A stretch of 33,935 nucleotides of DNA from UBA6164 sp964344895 (GTDB lineage Bacteria > Patescibacteriota > Gracilibacteria > BD1-5 > UBA6164): contig CAYFPB010000005.1 in NCBI GenBank assembly GCA_964344895.1, positions 1-33,935 on the forward strand. Direction: 5' to 3'. The stretch's first letter is position 1. The number at the start of each line of letters is the position of its first letter. Below the pieces are notes generated by a model. It was not told the origin of the DNA. It did not search any database and saw only the letters and a list, made by a program, of their open reading frames with translations. The translations under genes and the position numbers were made by a program. This document shows, piece by piece, positions 17,436-28,940 of the stretch.

Positions 17436-18230
17436 TTGGAACAAAAAAATACAAAACAAATAATAAAAGATTTAGAAGAAGAGAATAAGGGGCTTAAGAG
17501 AATGCTTGCTGTTGCTAAGATGTGGATGGAAAAGGAGGTAAAAATTCAGGTAAATAAAATTTCAAAGAAAAAGGTTTCTAAAATGACTAAGGAAACTAAA
17601 AAGGCTTTTTTAAATGATCATATAGAAGATATTATATCAAAACAAATATCTGATTTTTTTGGTGAATTAATGCTTTTAAATACTCCTGATTCAGTTGCTT
17701 GAAATATTATATCAGCTGAGGTTGCTTATTTTAGCTTAAAAGAAAACCCTAGTATGGATGGTATGTGAGTAGTGAGTTCTTATCACAAAGCACTTGATAC
17801 TTTGATTGAAACTTTTATTACAAAATGATTTAGAAAGTTTGCAAAAAAACAAGATAACTTACATCTTAGATCAAATGATCCACTTGAAAAACAATTAAAC
17901 TTAGTGGTAAATAAATGATATATACTTAGTGTTTGAAGACTTTTTCATATAATTAAGTTAATTAAATCATGAGAAAAACTTTCTGATTTTACTGATTGTT
18001 TTAAAGATTACTTTGAAAAATACTATTATTTACAAGATATTCTTTTTGAAGAAAAATTTTATAACAATTTTAAACAATTGGTTAACTCAGAATTACTTGG
18101 TAAAAAAAGGCATTCATGAAAAATTAGTTTTGAAGAAGCTCGTGATGCAAGAGATTTCTTTATCTGAGATTTTAAGAATCAAGATAGTTTGATTTATAGG
18201 TTTATTGAATTAGGAAAGGTTGATTATTAA
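17436..18230 (+). CDS. Unknown 264-aa protein with N-terminal coiled coil
   Basis: No family is recognised. The start is taken as TTG at 17436, because no ATG lies in frame upstream before the promoter. Residues 1-40 form a charged helix likely to be a coiled coil (KDLEEENKGLKRMLAVAKM). The rest looks helical and soluble, with hydrophobic heptads and no membrane segment. Around residue 127 TFITKGFRKFAKKQDNLHLR is basic. TGA codons occur at several glycines, so it is a host gene that appears in pieces under the standard code. A perfect AT hairpin terminator follows. Confidence 0.7.
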
Positions 18231-18270
18231 AAATATAAAAAATAAAAATTTTTTATTTTTTATATTTTAC
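18231..18270 (+). terminator. Hairpin terminator after the 264-aa gene
   Basis: AAATATAAAAAATAAAAA pairs with TTTTTTATTTTTTATATTT directly after the TAA. It is entirely A/T, so its strength is uncertain. Confidence 0.6.
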
Positions 18271-18291
18271 AATATATTTTAAGAAAAAATT

Positions 18292-18969
18292 ATGTTATAT
18301 ATAGTTGCAACACCGATATGAAATCTGGATGATATTACTTATAGGGCAGTGAGTACTTTAAAAGAGGTTGATTCTATTGCTTGTGAGGATACTAGAACAA
18401 GTACTAAATTATTAAATCATTATGAAATAAAAAAGCCTTTAATATCATTTCATTCTCACTCTTGAAAAACAAAGGTGGATAAAATAATAGATGCTTTGAA
18501 AAAAGGGCAAGATATAGCTTTAATTAGTGATGCTTGAACTCCAGGAATATCAGATCCATGATATGTACTTATTAAGGAAGCTATTTTAGAGTGAATTGAG
18601 GTTGTACCTATTCCTTGAGTAACTGCTTTTACTACTGCACTGATGTGAAGCTGAATGCAGATGAATCACTTTTTATACTTAGGTTTTTTACCTCTAAAAA
18701 AATGAAGACAAACATTGTTTAAGAGTTTAATAGAAAGAAAAAATACAAAATCATGAGGGGAAACAGTTGTTATATATGAATCAGTTCATAGAATAATCAA
18801 AACCTTAAATGAAATATCTAGCTATTTTTGAGAAGATCATCATATAGTAGTAGCTAGGGAATTAACAAAAAAGTTTGAAGAGTTTAAAAGATGAGAGGTG
18901 AGAGATATAATAGATTATTTTGAAAACACTCCAGGTAAAATAAAAGGAGAGTTTGTAGTAATGTTTTAG
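18292..18969 (+). CDS. rsmI: 16S rRNA (cytidine1402-2'-O)-methyltransferase
   Basis: RsmI methylates the ribose of C1402 in 16S rRNA. The 225-aa product has the tetrapyrrole-methylase fold signatures: VATPIGNLDDIT at the N-terminus (residues 5-16), ACEDTRTSTKLL, ISDAGTPGISDPG (about 78-90), VPIPGVTAFTTALMGSGM (about 102-119) and FLPLKKGRQ. It is shorter than most bacterial RsmI (about 280 aa), as it lacks the C-terminal extension. The gene ends in TAG, three bases before the next ATG, so the two are probably cotranscribed. Confidence 0.93.
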
Positions 18970-18972
18970 CCT

Positions 18973-19248
18973 ATGGAATTAAATATAAGTGAAGATAAGC
19001 AGGACCTTTTTATAAAAACTTCTATGTGGAATAGTGTTATAGAGGTTTTTAAATCTGAAAAAAATATTGATATCACCAAGTTTTTAGTATCTATACAAAT
19101 CAGATGAAAAACTATACTTATAAAAACTAATAAACCAATAATTAATACAGAAGCCCTGATTTTAGATAATAAAATAAAAGAGCTATTCTCAGAAAAAATA
19201 AAAAAACTATGAATCAAGTTTTATGATTTTGAGTTGAGATATTTATAA
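18973..19248 (+). CDS. 91-aa protein, faintly DciA/DUF721-like
   Basis: A small mixed alpha/beta protein. The arrangement TSMWNSVIEVFKSE, then ILIKTNKPIINTEALILDNKIKE, then GIKFYDFELRYL recalls the DUF721 (DciA) pattern of a Trp-containing helix, strands, an amphipathic helix and a short terminal strand. The similarity is weak and I would not assign function from it. DciA proteins load the replicative helicase. The gene starts three bases after rsmI. Confidence 0.6.
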
Positions 19249-19283
19249 AAAAAGTTAGATTTTTTAAAAATCTAACTTTTTTT
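19247..19283. terminator. Bidirectional terminator
   Basis: AAAAAGTTAGATTTTT and AAAAATCTAACTTTTT form a near-perfect hairpin with A/T tracts on both sides. It lies between the convergent 91-aa and 67-aa genes and overlaps both stop codons. Confidence 0.85.
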
Positions 19284-19485
19284 ATATTCTATCTAATTTA
19301 TACTTAACTCAATTAATCTCAATTACATTTTCTGTACTATTTATTAGACGAAAATTATTATTATTATAGTTTATTGAAAGAGAAACAAGAACAATAATAA
19401 GAGCTATAATTATTACAACTATAGTTCAGTTTTCTAGTTTTTCATCAAGTAATTTATAATAACTTTGGATAAATTTTTTAAGCAT
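19282..19485 (-). CDS. 67-aa single-pass membrane protein
   Basis: An amphipathic N-terminus (MLKKFIQSYYKLLDEKLENG) is followed by one membrane segment (TIVVIIIALIIVLVSLSI, about residues 21-38) and a short outside tail containing INGVKYKLDRI. No family is recognised. Two TGA codons are read as Gly. It is a lone gene, convergent with the 91-aa gene. Confidence 0.6.
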
Positions 19486-19543
19486 TTTTTAAAGTAAAAA
19501 TAATATTATTACCAATATATTATCATACTCTTAAAAATAAAGC

Positions 19544-19578
19544 AAAAAAATACTCTAATTTTTAGAGTATTTTTTGTT
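19544..19578. terminator. Terminator of the 808-aa protein gene
   Basis: TACTCTAA pairs with TTAGAGTA, flanked by A and T tracts, directly downstream (minus strand) of the 808-aa gene's stop. Confidence 0.8.
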
Positions 19579-19579
19579 T

Positions 19580-22006
19580 TTAATATTCATTTGTTATTTC
19601 TTCTCAGAAAATATAAATTAAATTAGTAATATCATTATTGTAATTATATCCATAACTACTATGACTACCTTTTACAAATGCTACCTGATTATTTCAGTCT
19701 TCCATATAGGCTAATAATTGATAGCTTCATCAATTAAGAGTAGTATATCAAATAATATATTCTGTTCAGTTTGGATCCATGAAATTATTTTTTTCAATAC
19801 CAAGAGCTGCATAATTTAAAGTTCAAACAAAATAGTTTTCTCATCAAACTAATTTTTCATCTCAGATATAAATATTTTTTCATTCATATTCAGGAACTCT
19901 TACAATCATATCCTCAATAGGATATCATTCAATAGATTTTAAGAGTATTGCAGATTGAATATTTCCTAGGTCACTTATTCTTTTACTATTTCTAGCATCT
20001 TCTGAATATCATTGTAGAGATATGTAGGCTATAGCTCATCCAGCTCAAGCAGCAGCAGTTCAAGCTAAGATTTCTTCCTTACTTACTTCTCAAAGTTCAA
20101 ATAAATTTGGTAGAGGGTATACTTCATCTATGCTTATATCTATTTCATTAAATTCTTTTGGTAATTTGTATTTAGCTTTACCTTTTTTATAATCAACATT
20201 TAAATCTAAATTGATATCATGTTTATTTTGAATATCATTCATAAATAGATTGGCTTTAATATTATTATAACCATTTTCTTTTCATGCACTTAAATCAAGG
20301 ATAGCTTCAAATATATCTTTTCACATGCTATCAAATTTTAAAGTATGTTTAGCACTAGTTAAAGAAGATTTTTCTCATTTTAATCTGATATTTGAACTAG
20401 TATTTTTTTCTGTTAAATTAATTATATAATCATGTATATTATTAATTTCTCATTTTATATCTATATCTACTTCATTATTTACAAGGGTAGCTGTTAGAAT
20501 TTTATTTTTAAAGTTTAGTTTTGCTTCAAGTTCAGGTTTATCTGAATAATAACTATTAATTAAAAGTAATAAATCTAATTCACCATTTAAGTATGATAAC
20601 TTAAATTCTCAAGCTATTTGATCATAGTAATCCATAAAGAAGTTATCTTTTGCATAAGTTATTTTTAACCTAGTAGATTCTATATCTCATATTTTTACTG
20701 ATCATTCTATATTTCAAGCTTCTAGGTCTCATGATGCAATAAGTTTTACAGTATATCACATACTTGTTCAGTTTGTTTGCAGATTGTAATTATCTAATTT
20801 ATAATTAGCAAATTTTATAACTCACTCTGTAATAATTCACATACTATTTGAGTTAAGTTCTATACTACCAGTTCAATCTGTAATAGTTCAAGAAATTTTA
20901 GTTTGTTCATATGGAGTCTCATTTTTTAAGTCTATTTTTAATAAACTTGATAATACTTTATCTTTATCTCCATTTATCTTTAAAGCAATACTGTTATCTG
21001 TATTATTTATATTAGCATACCAAGTTTTTATTGTATGATTTTCATATACAACTTTAATATCTACAAGTTTTGATTGAATCATATGAAGAGAAAAATTTCA
21101 ATTTTTAACATCTCAAATTGCATATATTTCCATTAACATAGGTAGTAAACTATTTATTTTAGATATTGATGTAGAACATTCTTCTCATATATCTCATAGC
21201 ATCATAGCACCAAGTTCATTACTTTCTTGAACTTCTTTTATGATGTTTTCTATTACAGGTGCATAATCTTTACAAATATTTGTATTTAAAGATAATTTTG
21301 TTTTTTTAGTTTTATTATTATATTCTCAACCAATTAAAAAATAGTCTAATAATTTATCACTTAATAAAAATTCTTTTAATTCTTTATCAATCCCATGTTT
21401 TTTATTGAATTCACCAGGATTACTAGTAGATAGGGAAAAAGCTAATTTTTTCATTAAATCATTTTTTGCTAAGTCTCATAGTACTCTAATAAGAGGTTTA
21501 GAGTTATCAATCATTATGTATTTATTTGAATCAAAGCTTTCTTTTATTTTATCACTTGTTTTAGGAGATAATTGTTTTATAACTTCTTCAGCTCATTTTT
21601 CTAAAAAATAATATACTTTTTCATTATCTGAGATAGCATCAAAGTTTTTTACTAATATTCCACCATTAGTACTTTGAGATTTTAATTCTCACATACTTAT
21701 TCTTTGTTTTAATCAATTATCTTTTGCAACTATTTCTAAATCTTTTACATCAATACTTCATGTAAATGTAGTTTCTCATTTTTTTGTTTCCTTAAAGTTT
21801 GAGTTTATATTTATACTATAGTTTATTTCATCAGTATTTTTAAAAAAGTTTCCTGTAAAGATATCATTTATAGTAATATCTTTTGCAGCATGTAGATATC
21901 ATCCTAATGCTACTAGTGATATACTAAATAATCCTATTACTCAAGTAACTATTTTTACTTTTCTAGGATTTATATTTTTTAATTTTTCTTTTAGTTTTTG
22001 TAACAT
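19580..22006 (-). CDS. 808-aa anchored surface protein with C-terminal pilin-like domain
   Basis: The N-terminus has a basic start and one membrane segment (VTGVIGLFSISLVALGGYL, about residues 20-38). A long extracellular part of about 600 residues contains repeated beta-rich segments (for example KIGDIESTRLKITYAKDNF) and few cysteines. At about residue 645 a second hydrophobic helix (GTAAAGAGGAIAYISLQGY) leads directly into SEDARNSKRISDLGNIQSAI, then GYP, DPNGTEYIIGY and GSYQLLAYMED. That order matches type II/IV pseudopilins after their hydrophobic helix, but the prepilin peptidase site (G-FTLIE) is missing. It could be a pilus-linked or pilin-fold display protein. The family of the large middle part is unknown. 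Very many glycines are TGA. Confidence 0.7.
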
Positions 22007-22118
22007 ATATTATATAATAAAAAATAAAATAGACTAAGATTTTTCTTATTCATAAACTTAGTTTAACATATTTTTTATTATATTGTCAAGTATTTGACTA
22101 AAAAAAGTTTTTATGTAT

Positions 22119-22150
22119 AAAAAACAATTCAAAAATTGAATTGTTTTTTA
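22119..22150 (-). terminator. Terminator of the oxidoreductase operon
   Basis: AAAACAATTCAA and TTGAATTGTTTT pair around AAA, with a T tract in the minus direction, overlapping the beta-subunit stop codon. Confidence 0.85.
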
Positions 22151-22750
22151 CCATCTTTTAAAGCTAGGACAGGCTTGGTGTATATTTACAAGTGAAAATC
22201 AGTTGTGGGTGATTGCAGCTTTGATAGTTTCAACCATTTGAGCAAATTGTACAGAGTCTGCTGTTTTAGCAAAGCTGCATCATGATTTTTTTGCTACTTC
22301 TATTGGATTGAATGGTTCTGAAGTATTTCAGTCTGGAGTAGTTTTTGTTTTGGCTCAGATAGGAGTAGTTGGACTAGCTTGACCTGTAGTTAGGGCATAG
22401 TTTTCATTATCCATAACTATATAGGTTATATCTAAGTCTCTTTTGCAAGCATGTATAAAATGCCCAAGTCATATACCATATCAGTCACCATCTCAACCTA
22501 CAGCCATAACTGTAAGTTTTGGATTAGCAATTTTTACTCAAGTAGCAAAAGGAATACTTCTTCAATGAAGAGTTTCTGCTGCATATCAGTCTATATATTG
22601 GCTAGCTTTTCAGCTACAACCAACACCAGATACAACAACTCTATTATGAGACTCTATACCTAACTCAGCAAAAGCCTTTTTAATAGCTCAGATTATCAAA
22701 GTATCTCAACAACCAGGACACCATTGTATATTATTTAATCAAGATCTCAT
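22148..22750 (-). CDS. 2-oxoacid:ferredoxin oxidoreductase, beta (TPP-binding) subunit
   Basis: A 200-aa subunit that binds thiamine diphosphate and, with the alpha subunit, oxidatively decarboxylates a 2-oxoacid to an acyl-CoA while reducing ferredoxin. It has the start motif QWCPGCGD (about residues 9-16), GVGCSG (about 42-47), the TPP/Mg motif GGDGDGYGIGLGHFIHA (about 84-100) and the DNENYALTTGQ motif (about 115-125). Which oxoacid is used (2-oxoglutarate, pyruvate or branched-chain) cannot be told. It is short compared with most beta subunits (about 280 aa). It is the last gene of the operon. A palindromic element separates it from the alpha gene. Confidence 0.9.
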
Positions 22751-22760
22751 ATATTTAAAT

Positions 22761-22872
22761 TAAACCCCTCTGCCTTTCAGGCATCTCCCCTTATCAGGGG
22801 AGAAAAAATAGGGAGAAAATAAAATTTTATATTAAGTTCCTCCCCTGACAAGGGGAGGTTAGGAGGGGTTAT
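22761..22872. repeat. 112-bp GC-rich palindromic element, full-length type
   Basis: TTAAACCCCTC and GAGGGGTTA ends enclose TGCCTTTCAGGCA, CTCCCCTTATCAGGGGAG and CCTCCCCTGACAAGGGGAGG. In reverse orientation it matches 3741-3828, including a compensatory change (TGCC/GGCA here, TGTC/GACA there). Its last bases include the stop codon of the alpha-subunit gene. Confidence 0.85.
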
Positions 22873-24545
22873 TTAAGCTTATTAAAGTCCTCTATATAAA
22901 AAGGGAAGAGGTCATATTTTCTTAGATTTGAAATTTTAAGTTTATTTCATTTTAGAATTCATGAGCTTAAAAAATTAAGTCAAAGCTCTTTTGTCATGTA
23001 GTTTTCTAATTGTCCTGAGTAATTATTTTCTACAAATATAATTTCTTTTTTTCATTTAATATGTTCTATAACTCTTAGATCAAGAGGTTTTATTACTGTC
23101 ATAATAATTAAACCAAAGTCTGGATTATTTTCTACAAAATGTTTAGCTGTATAGCTAGTAAAAGATGTAGTTATAATCATTTTTTTTGCATTAGGGTTTA
23201 CTACCTCATAACCATAAATACCTTCTTTTTCAAAAAAGTTATCTAGTTTTTTATGCTTTTTTTCTGTCATAGCTTTTTTTACTTCTCTATCTTCAGAAGT
23301 AGCTCAGTATTCATCATGTTCATAACTGGAAGATATAAAATCTCAGTTTTTTGTACCAACTTTTACTCTAGGAGATACTCAAGACTCTGTATATTCATAT
23401 CTTTTATAATCAGCAGGTGGATTTTTTAGTATAACTCATCTATCTATTTTAGGAGATTCTAGTTTTTCTATTGTACCATGAAATTCAGAACTTTGTTTAT
23501 CCATAAGTAATATAACTTGTGTTTGATATTTATCAGCTATATTTAAAGCAAGACCTGAAAAATAATGAGCTTCTTCTAGGCTTGAAGGGTATAGTACTAC
23601 ATGATTAAAATCACCAAATGTAGGATTTAGAGCAAAGTTTAGGTCTCAAGCTTCATGATATGTTGGTGTACCAGTTGAAGGACCAGCTCTTTGGGATAAT
23701 ACAACTGTTATAGGTAATTCTGCTTGAACAGCAAAGCTTAATGCTTCTGTCATCAATGCAAATCATCACCCACTAGTACCACTCATAGCTCTAGCTCAAG
23801 TAAAACTAGCTCACAAGGCTGAATTAATTACAGCTATTTCATCTTCATTTTGTATATAGTTAACTTTTCCAGAATTAATTATCTCTGTTAATATACTAGA
23901 AGCAGGTGTCATAGGGTAAGCACTATAAAATTCTAATCATCATTTTATTGCTCAATCACTTAGAGTTTTATTTCAATAACTAAATTTTTTTAATTTACCT
24001 ATTTTTTTAATTTTTATAGGAGATTTTTTTTCTATTTTATATGTATCAAATATATCTTTAATTATATCTTGATTTTTGAGTACTGTTTCTTTTCATTTTC
24101 TAGAAAAAACCTTATCAATTTTTTTCAGTATAATAGATAGGTTTAGATTTAGGTATAAAGCATATATTCAAATAAGATATGTATTATCATATTTATCAGC
24201 TATTTCTAAATCAAGTACATTAAAATTAGATAAATCAGTATTATCTAATTTATCTAACCATTTTTTATTTATAATTATAGTAGCATTATCTTTTAAGCTA
24301 GGAAGTTGTTTTTGTAAACTTTCAGCATTAAAAGCTAGTACTATATCTACATATTTTGTTAAAAATTTTTCTTTAGAATCAGATATATTTACATCAAAGA
24401 AATTTACTCATCATTTTATTCTAGATTCATATTCTATATCTGTTACTATATCATAACCAAGCTCAGCATAAAGTTCTGCAATAATATTTACAGTTGAATT
24501 AACTCATAATCATGCTGGTCAAGTAATTCTTGTATTTAAATTCAT
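22869..24545 (-). CDS. 2-oxoacid:ferredoxin oxidoreductase, fused gamma-alpha subunit
   Basis: A 558-aa protein. The N-terminal 180 residues are the gamma (KorC-like) domain with ITGPAGLGVNS at the start and IEYESRIKGGVNFFDV. The remainder is the alpha (pyrimidine-binding) domain, with LEFYSAYPMTPASSIL (about residues 206-221), NEDEIAVINSALGASFTGARAMSGTSGGG (two conserved blocks near 234-262) and QRAGPSTGTPT (about 283-293). Together with the beta gene downstream this gives the common fused KorA/VorA plus KorB layout of fermentative anaerobes. Its TAA lies at the edge of the palindromic element. Confidence 0.93.
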
Positions 24546-24610
24546 AAATTTATTAAGGAATTATTTTTTGTATTTAATCCACTTTATATAAAGGAAATTA
24601 TAGGGGAATT

Positions 24611-24943
24611 TTATTTTGTTTCAGATAAATCTACTGGGGTTACTTCTGTTTCTATTGTTCAAGTTGAAGTAGTTCCAGAAAGAGTAGCTTCCTCAGTAGT
24701 TCCAGTTGAAGTAGCTCAAGTTAATACTTCTATAACTTCAGTTTCTATACTTCAAGTATTAGTATCATTTATTTGTTGTTCTTGTTGTTGTTTTATTAAT
24801 TCTTGAAATTTTTGGTAATCTTCAGGAGTTAGTTCTTGTTCTGAATTACCTCAAAAAATAATTAATGCTCATGTTCATACAACTCAAATTAAAATTCAGA
24901 ATAAAGCTAAAATTGCCCATATTTTTACTCACTTTTTACTCAT
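24611..24943 (-). CDS. 110-aa single-pass membrane protein with Thr/Glu-rich tail
   Basis: After a short basic start (MSKKGVK) a membrane segment (IWAILALFGILIGVVGTGALIIFG, about residues 8-31) leads to a Gln-rich helix and an acidic Thr-rich tail. The tail has two similar blocks, TGSIETEVIEV and TGTIETEVTPV. No family is recognised. The start ATG lies within the last codons of the upstream 948-aa gene (overlap of 19 bases, different frame), so the two are likely translationally coupled. Confidence 0.7.
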
Positions 24944-27771
24944 AATATTTTATTAAAAATTAAATTAATATCTTTTAGGTTTAGTTTAGTTTCAATTAAA
25001 CTCTCTTTTTTATATCTAGCTTTTGTAATATGTCAATTATTTAATTCTATAAAAACATAATTATTTTTATAAAGTACTTCAAATTCAAAAGTATTAGAGC
25101 CTTTTAAGTATGTTATTTCTATAATATGATTTTTAAGTTGTCTACTAATAGATTTAACTAAAAAGTCTACATCTTCATAATGTTCTAGAGCTAAAGCTAT
25201 ATCAGTTTTTAATTTTTTAATATCAAAGTCTCAAATTAAATCTATTTTATTTCAAATAAGTAAATCAGATTTATTTTTTAGATCTATTAATTTGATACTT
25301 GGATTTATAAAGCTATGTTTATTTGAAAAATCATAATTCGAAGATAAACTTCAATTAAATACTTTATTATTATTTGTAATTAATTTGAAAGGGGCACTAT
25401 CTACCCATATATCATAATTATTGTTTTCTTGTTTTACTATTAAACTATTATAGCTTATATCTAAAAATCATTCTAATATATTAAAATCTCAGTTTTCTCA
25501 AAGTAGTTTATTTCTTTTAAATACTTTTACTACTGTAGTTTCTTCAATTTTTTCTTCTATTTCATTATTTGTATTATTTGTATTATTTTCTAGTATATCT
25601 TTTGTTCCAAAAGTATTTTTTAAAAAATATGCAAAATTAAATTTATTTTTATCTTCACTATCTTCACTAATTGCTAGATTTTTTTCTTTCCAAGATTTTT
25701 CTATTTCATCTAGTTTATATGATTGAGTAATACTTTGATTATCCAGATAAATATAATCAATTTTATTTTTCTCAAAAGGGTATAATATAAATGATAGATT
25801 TTTATTATCTATTCATATATTTTCTACTTTATAACAATAATCTTCTCATTCATCTCAAAAAACTTCTTCATTATATATTTCTGGGTTAACACAATAATTG
25901 TATCACATTATTTTTGCAGTAGACTTATTTAAATATAATCAATAAAAACTTTTTAAATAAGAGTTTATTTTTTCTTTTGAAAGTTTATCTTGATTAGATT
26001 CTTCTATCTTTTCTGATATTGTTTTTGTTTCAAGAAGCTTTGAAGTAGTTTTATCATACTTAACTACATATTCATTGTTTTTTAGGATAGCAAAGAAATA
26101 TTCCTCAAAGTTTTTATCTAGTTTAGAATATAGACTTATAATAAATTTATCTTTATTATTTTTATTTGGTTCTAGAATAGATTTATAGTCATTAAAAAAT
26201 TTAATAATCAAATCAATACTTTTTTCAAGATTTCTAACATTTTCTTTATTTATTTCTGATTCTTGTTTTAAGCTAAGAAGGTTTTTTTCATCTCTTTGTT
26301 TTAAAAAGTATTTTTCACTAATTAGTTTTTGAAGTTTGTTTAATATTTGAGAATTATTAAATATTCAAGTTCTTTTTATTTTATCATCACTATAATTGTA
26401 GTAAAAGTTTGAAATTATTACATAATCATTAAATAAATTAACTAAATCATCAGTATTTTTATTTGAGTAGTCTCATAATAAAATATTTTTAAAAAAGAAA
26501 AGGAAGTAATCAATTTTTTCAAAATTATTTAAACTTATTTCTATATCTTCTCAAGAGGTATCTATTTTTAAGTCTTTAAAGTAACTATCTTTAAATAAAT
26601 TTAATTTATAATGAAATTCTTTTTCTTCTTCAAAGTTATATCTCAAAAATAAACTATCAAGATAACAAATAGATTTTTTATCTAGGTTAAATTTATTATT
26701 ATTATTTATTTTATATATTAGGTCTGTCAGATTAATTCTTGTATTTAGATCTGCATCAGTTAATATAGTGATTCTATAATAATGATTAATTATATCTGTT
26801 ATTTCATAAGCATCTGTTTTACTAATTGATTTTAGAGTAGAAACTGTATTGTATAAATCATTTATTTTACTTGGTAATAATTGTTTTGCTTTAATTAAGT
26901 CACTTAATTTTCTTAAAGATTGATTTTTATAATAAATAATTTTTTTACTATCATTTACAAAATAATCAAAATATTTATTAGCTAAATTTTCTCATGGAAT
27001 TATTCAAAAGTTGTTAATTAAAAAATCATTTAGTAGTTTACCTTTTCTTTCATGATCTTGTCTAATAGATAATAGGGAATAATTTGTTAGTTTATTATAT
27101 TTTTCATCTTTTAGTGTAATTAACTCTAAAAAATCTTTGTTAACTATATCACTAGAATATAGTTTGTCATTGAAGTATCATAAAGTAAAAGTTTGTGATA
27201 TCTTTAGTAGATCAGCATTTTTAACAAATATATTCTTTTTTGGATTAAATATTAGATATGAATGAGGGTATAAATTTAAATTACTAACTTCTTCTTCACT
27301 ATTATCAAAGTTTTTAAGTTTTAAATCAAGTAAAGAACTAACAGAAAAAACAATATTTTTCTTTGGATTAAGAGTGTTAACTATAAATATTCAAGGTCAA
27401 TTTTTTTCTACTTCAAATCATTCAGATTTTATTGTATAATCTGAATCTAACTCTCTTAAATCAAAAAAGTATAATCAAGGTGCTAGGTTTATATTATTAT
27501 TTTCAATATCAATACTTCATGTTGAATATATTATTTTATTAGATAATCAAATTTGTTCAACTAAAATAGAGTCATCATTTATTTCTCATTTTTTCTCAAG
27601 AGAAAATAAGTCTCTTGAGTTTTTTGTTAATTCATAAGTTCAAGTATCTAATTGTGTATAATAAGGTTTTTCAAAAGTCTCCATAGTATTTGTTACAAAA
27701 GTAACAAATACTAAAAATAAAAATATAGATGTAGCTATAATAGTAAAAATAATTCTTGTAAATAGGTTCAC
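24925..27771 (-). CDS. 948-aa anchored, extracytoplasmic protein of unknown function
   Basis: The start is taken as GTG at 27771, because the signal-anchor stretch (IIFTIIATSIFLFLVFVTFV, about residues 7-26) directly follows; the next ATG would cut through it. The rest is Asn-, Lys- and Glu-rich and probably outside the membrane. Hydrophobic stretches are short and spread out and no second membrane segment is clear. Cysteines are few (NYCVNPE and EDYCYKV near residue 620). No domain is recognised. Many TGA glycines show a host gene. It is the third gene of an apparent dnaJ-led operon, 63 bases after the phospholipase-D-like gene. Confidence 0.75.
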
Positions 27772-27834
27772 TTGTTATTATAGTTAGATATTAATTGCTA
27801 TCATTATAATTAAATATAGTTTTTGTAAAGCTAA

Positions 27835-28881
27835 TTATTTAAAATCATTATTAAATATTTCTAAAAATTTTTTAATAATTTTTTCATTAGATAATATAAT
27901 TCATATTTCTCTGTTTCTATCAAGTGAATAAGAAGAGAAGTTTATACTTCAAATATATAGATATTTATTATCTATTAAAATAGCTTTAGAGTGCATTTTA
28001 TCCTCTGTTAAAGCTTTGATTATGATTCAAGAATCTTTTAATTGTTTTATTTCATCATCATCTATAGCAGTTTTAGCAATTACTATTTCTATACTTATAT
28101 TTTTTTCTTGTTTTAGTTTTATCAATTTAGTTATTAATTCTTCATCTTTTAGATATTGAAAATACATTTTTATATTTTCTTTTGCATTATCAAATAGTTT
28201 TTCAAATTTTACTCTGGAAGTTTTTGGAGAAAAAATTAAATTTTCATCAAATATATTTGTTTTGATACTAGTATAGTCATTGGAAAAATTTTTGATTAAT
28301 TTTGACCTTAAGTTTTTATCTTTTGTAAATATAAATAGATCTCTATTTTTAGTAAAAGTAGAGTATGAATAATTACCGGTAGATATTATGGATAGTTCAT
28401 CAATTATAAGTAATTTTGAATGATTATAGCTATAGTTATTACTATCTGACCAAACTATATCAATTCAAGCTTTTTGTAGTTTATTATAAGCTTTATTATT
28501 TATATTATAAGCTTTATATGGATTTTTTTCTAATATTACTTTTATTTTTACTTGATTGTTATTTGCTTCTAATAATGCATTTTGTATTCTTTTTTCAGTT
28601 AATATATATGTTTCAAGGTATATTTCTTTTTTTGCATTTTTAATTAGCTCTACTATATCTTCTAGTAGTATTTTTGAAGGGGTATGATACAATTCTATAT
28701 CTTCTATCTTTTTTATATCTGTTAACTCAAAGTTTTGGATACTTTTTTCTATACTTAAACTATTTTCAAGAATTTTATTTTTATTACTATGAAAATCATT
28801 GTATTCTCAGAAATTAAAAATAGAAAAAACTGTGATAAAAATCACAGTAAAAATATATGTTATGATTTTATTTTTTTCCAT
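27835..28881 (-). CDS. Phospholipase-D-like protein with two HKD motifs
   Basis: A 348-aa protein with an N-terminal membrane helix (IITYIFTVIFITVFSIFNF, about residues 6-24), then two PLD half-domains. The first has HSKLLIIDELSIISTGNYS (about residues 154-172) and the second HSKAILIDNKYLYIGSINFS (about 292-311), both with the HxKxxxxD core. This is the architecture of cardiolipin synthase or membrane-anchored PLD nucleases and lipases. The single N-terminal anchor, and not two, makes an extracytoplasmic PLD protein plausible. The substrate cannot be told. It stands between dnaJ and the 948-aa gene. Confidence 0.88.
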
Positions 28882-28902
28882 ATAAATATGTTATAAAAAA
28901 AT

Positions 28903-28940
28903 TCCTCCCCAGTACATGTGGGGGAGGCTAGGAGGGGTTA
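28903..28940. repeat. GC-rich palindromic element at the dnaJ stop
   Basis: CCTCCCC and GGGGGAGG pair around AGTACATGT and are followed by GGAGGGGTTA, the same end as the element at 22761-22872. The TTA is the dnaJ stop codon on the minus strand. Confidence 0.75.

Noticed and set aside
28416..28643. Plus-strand 75-aa Tyr/Leu-rich ORF
   Set aside because: It lies opposite the PLD-like gene and is a shadow with biased composition.
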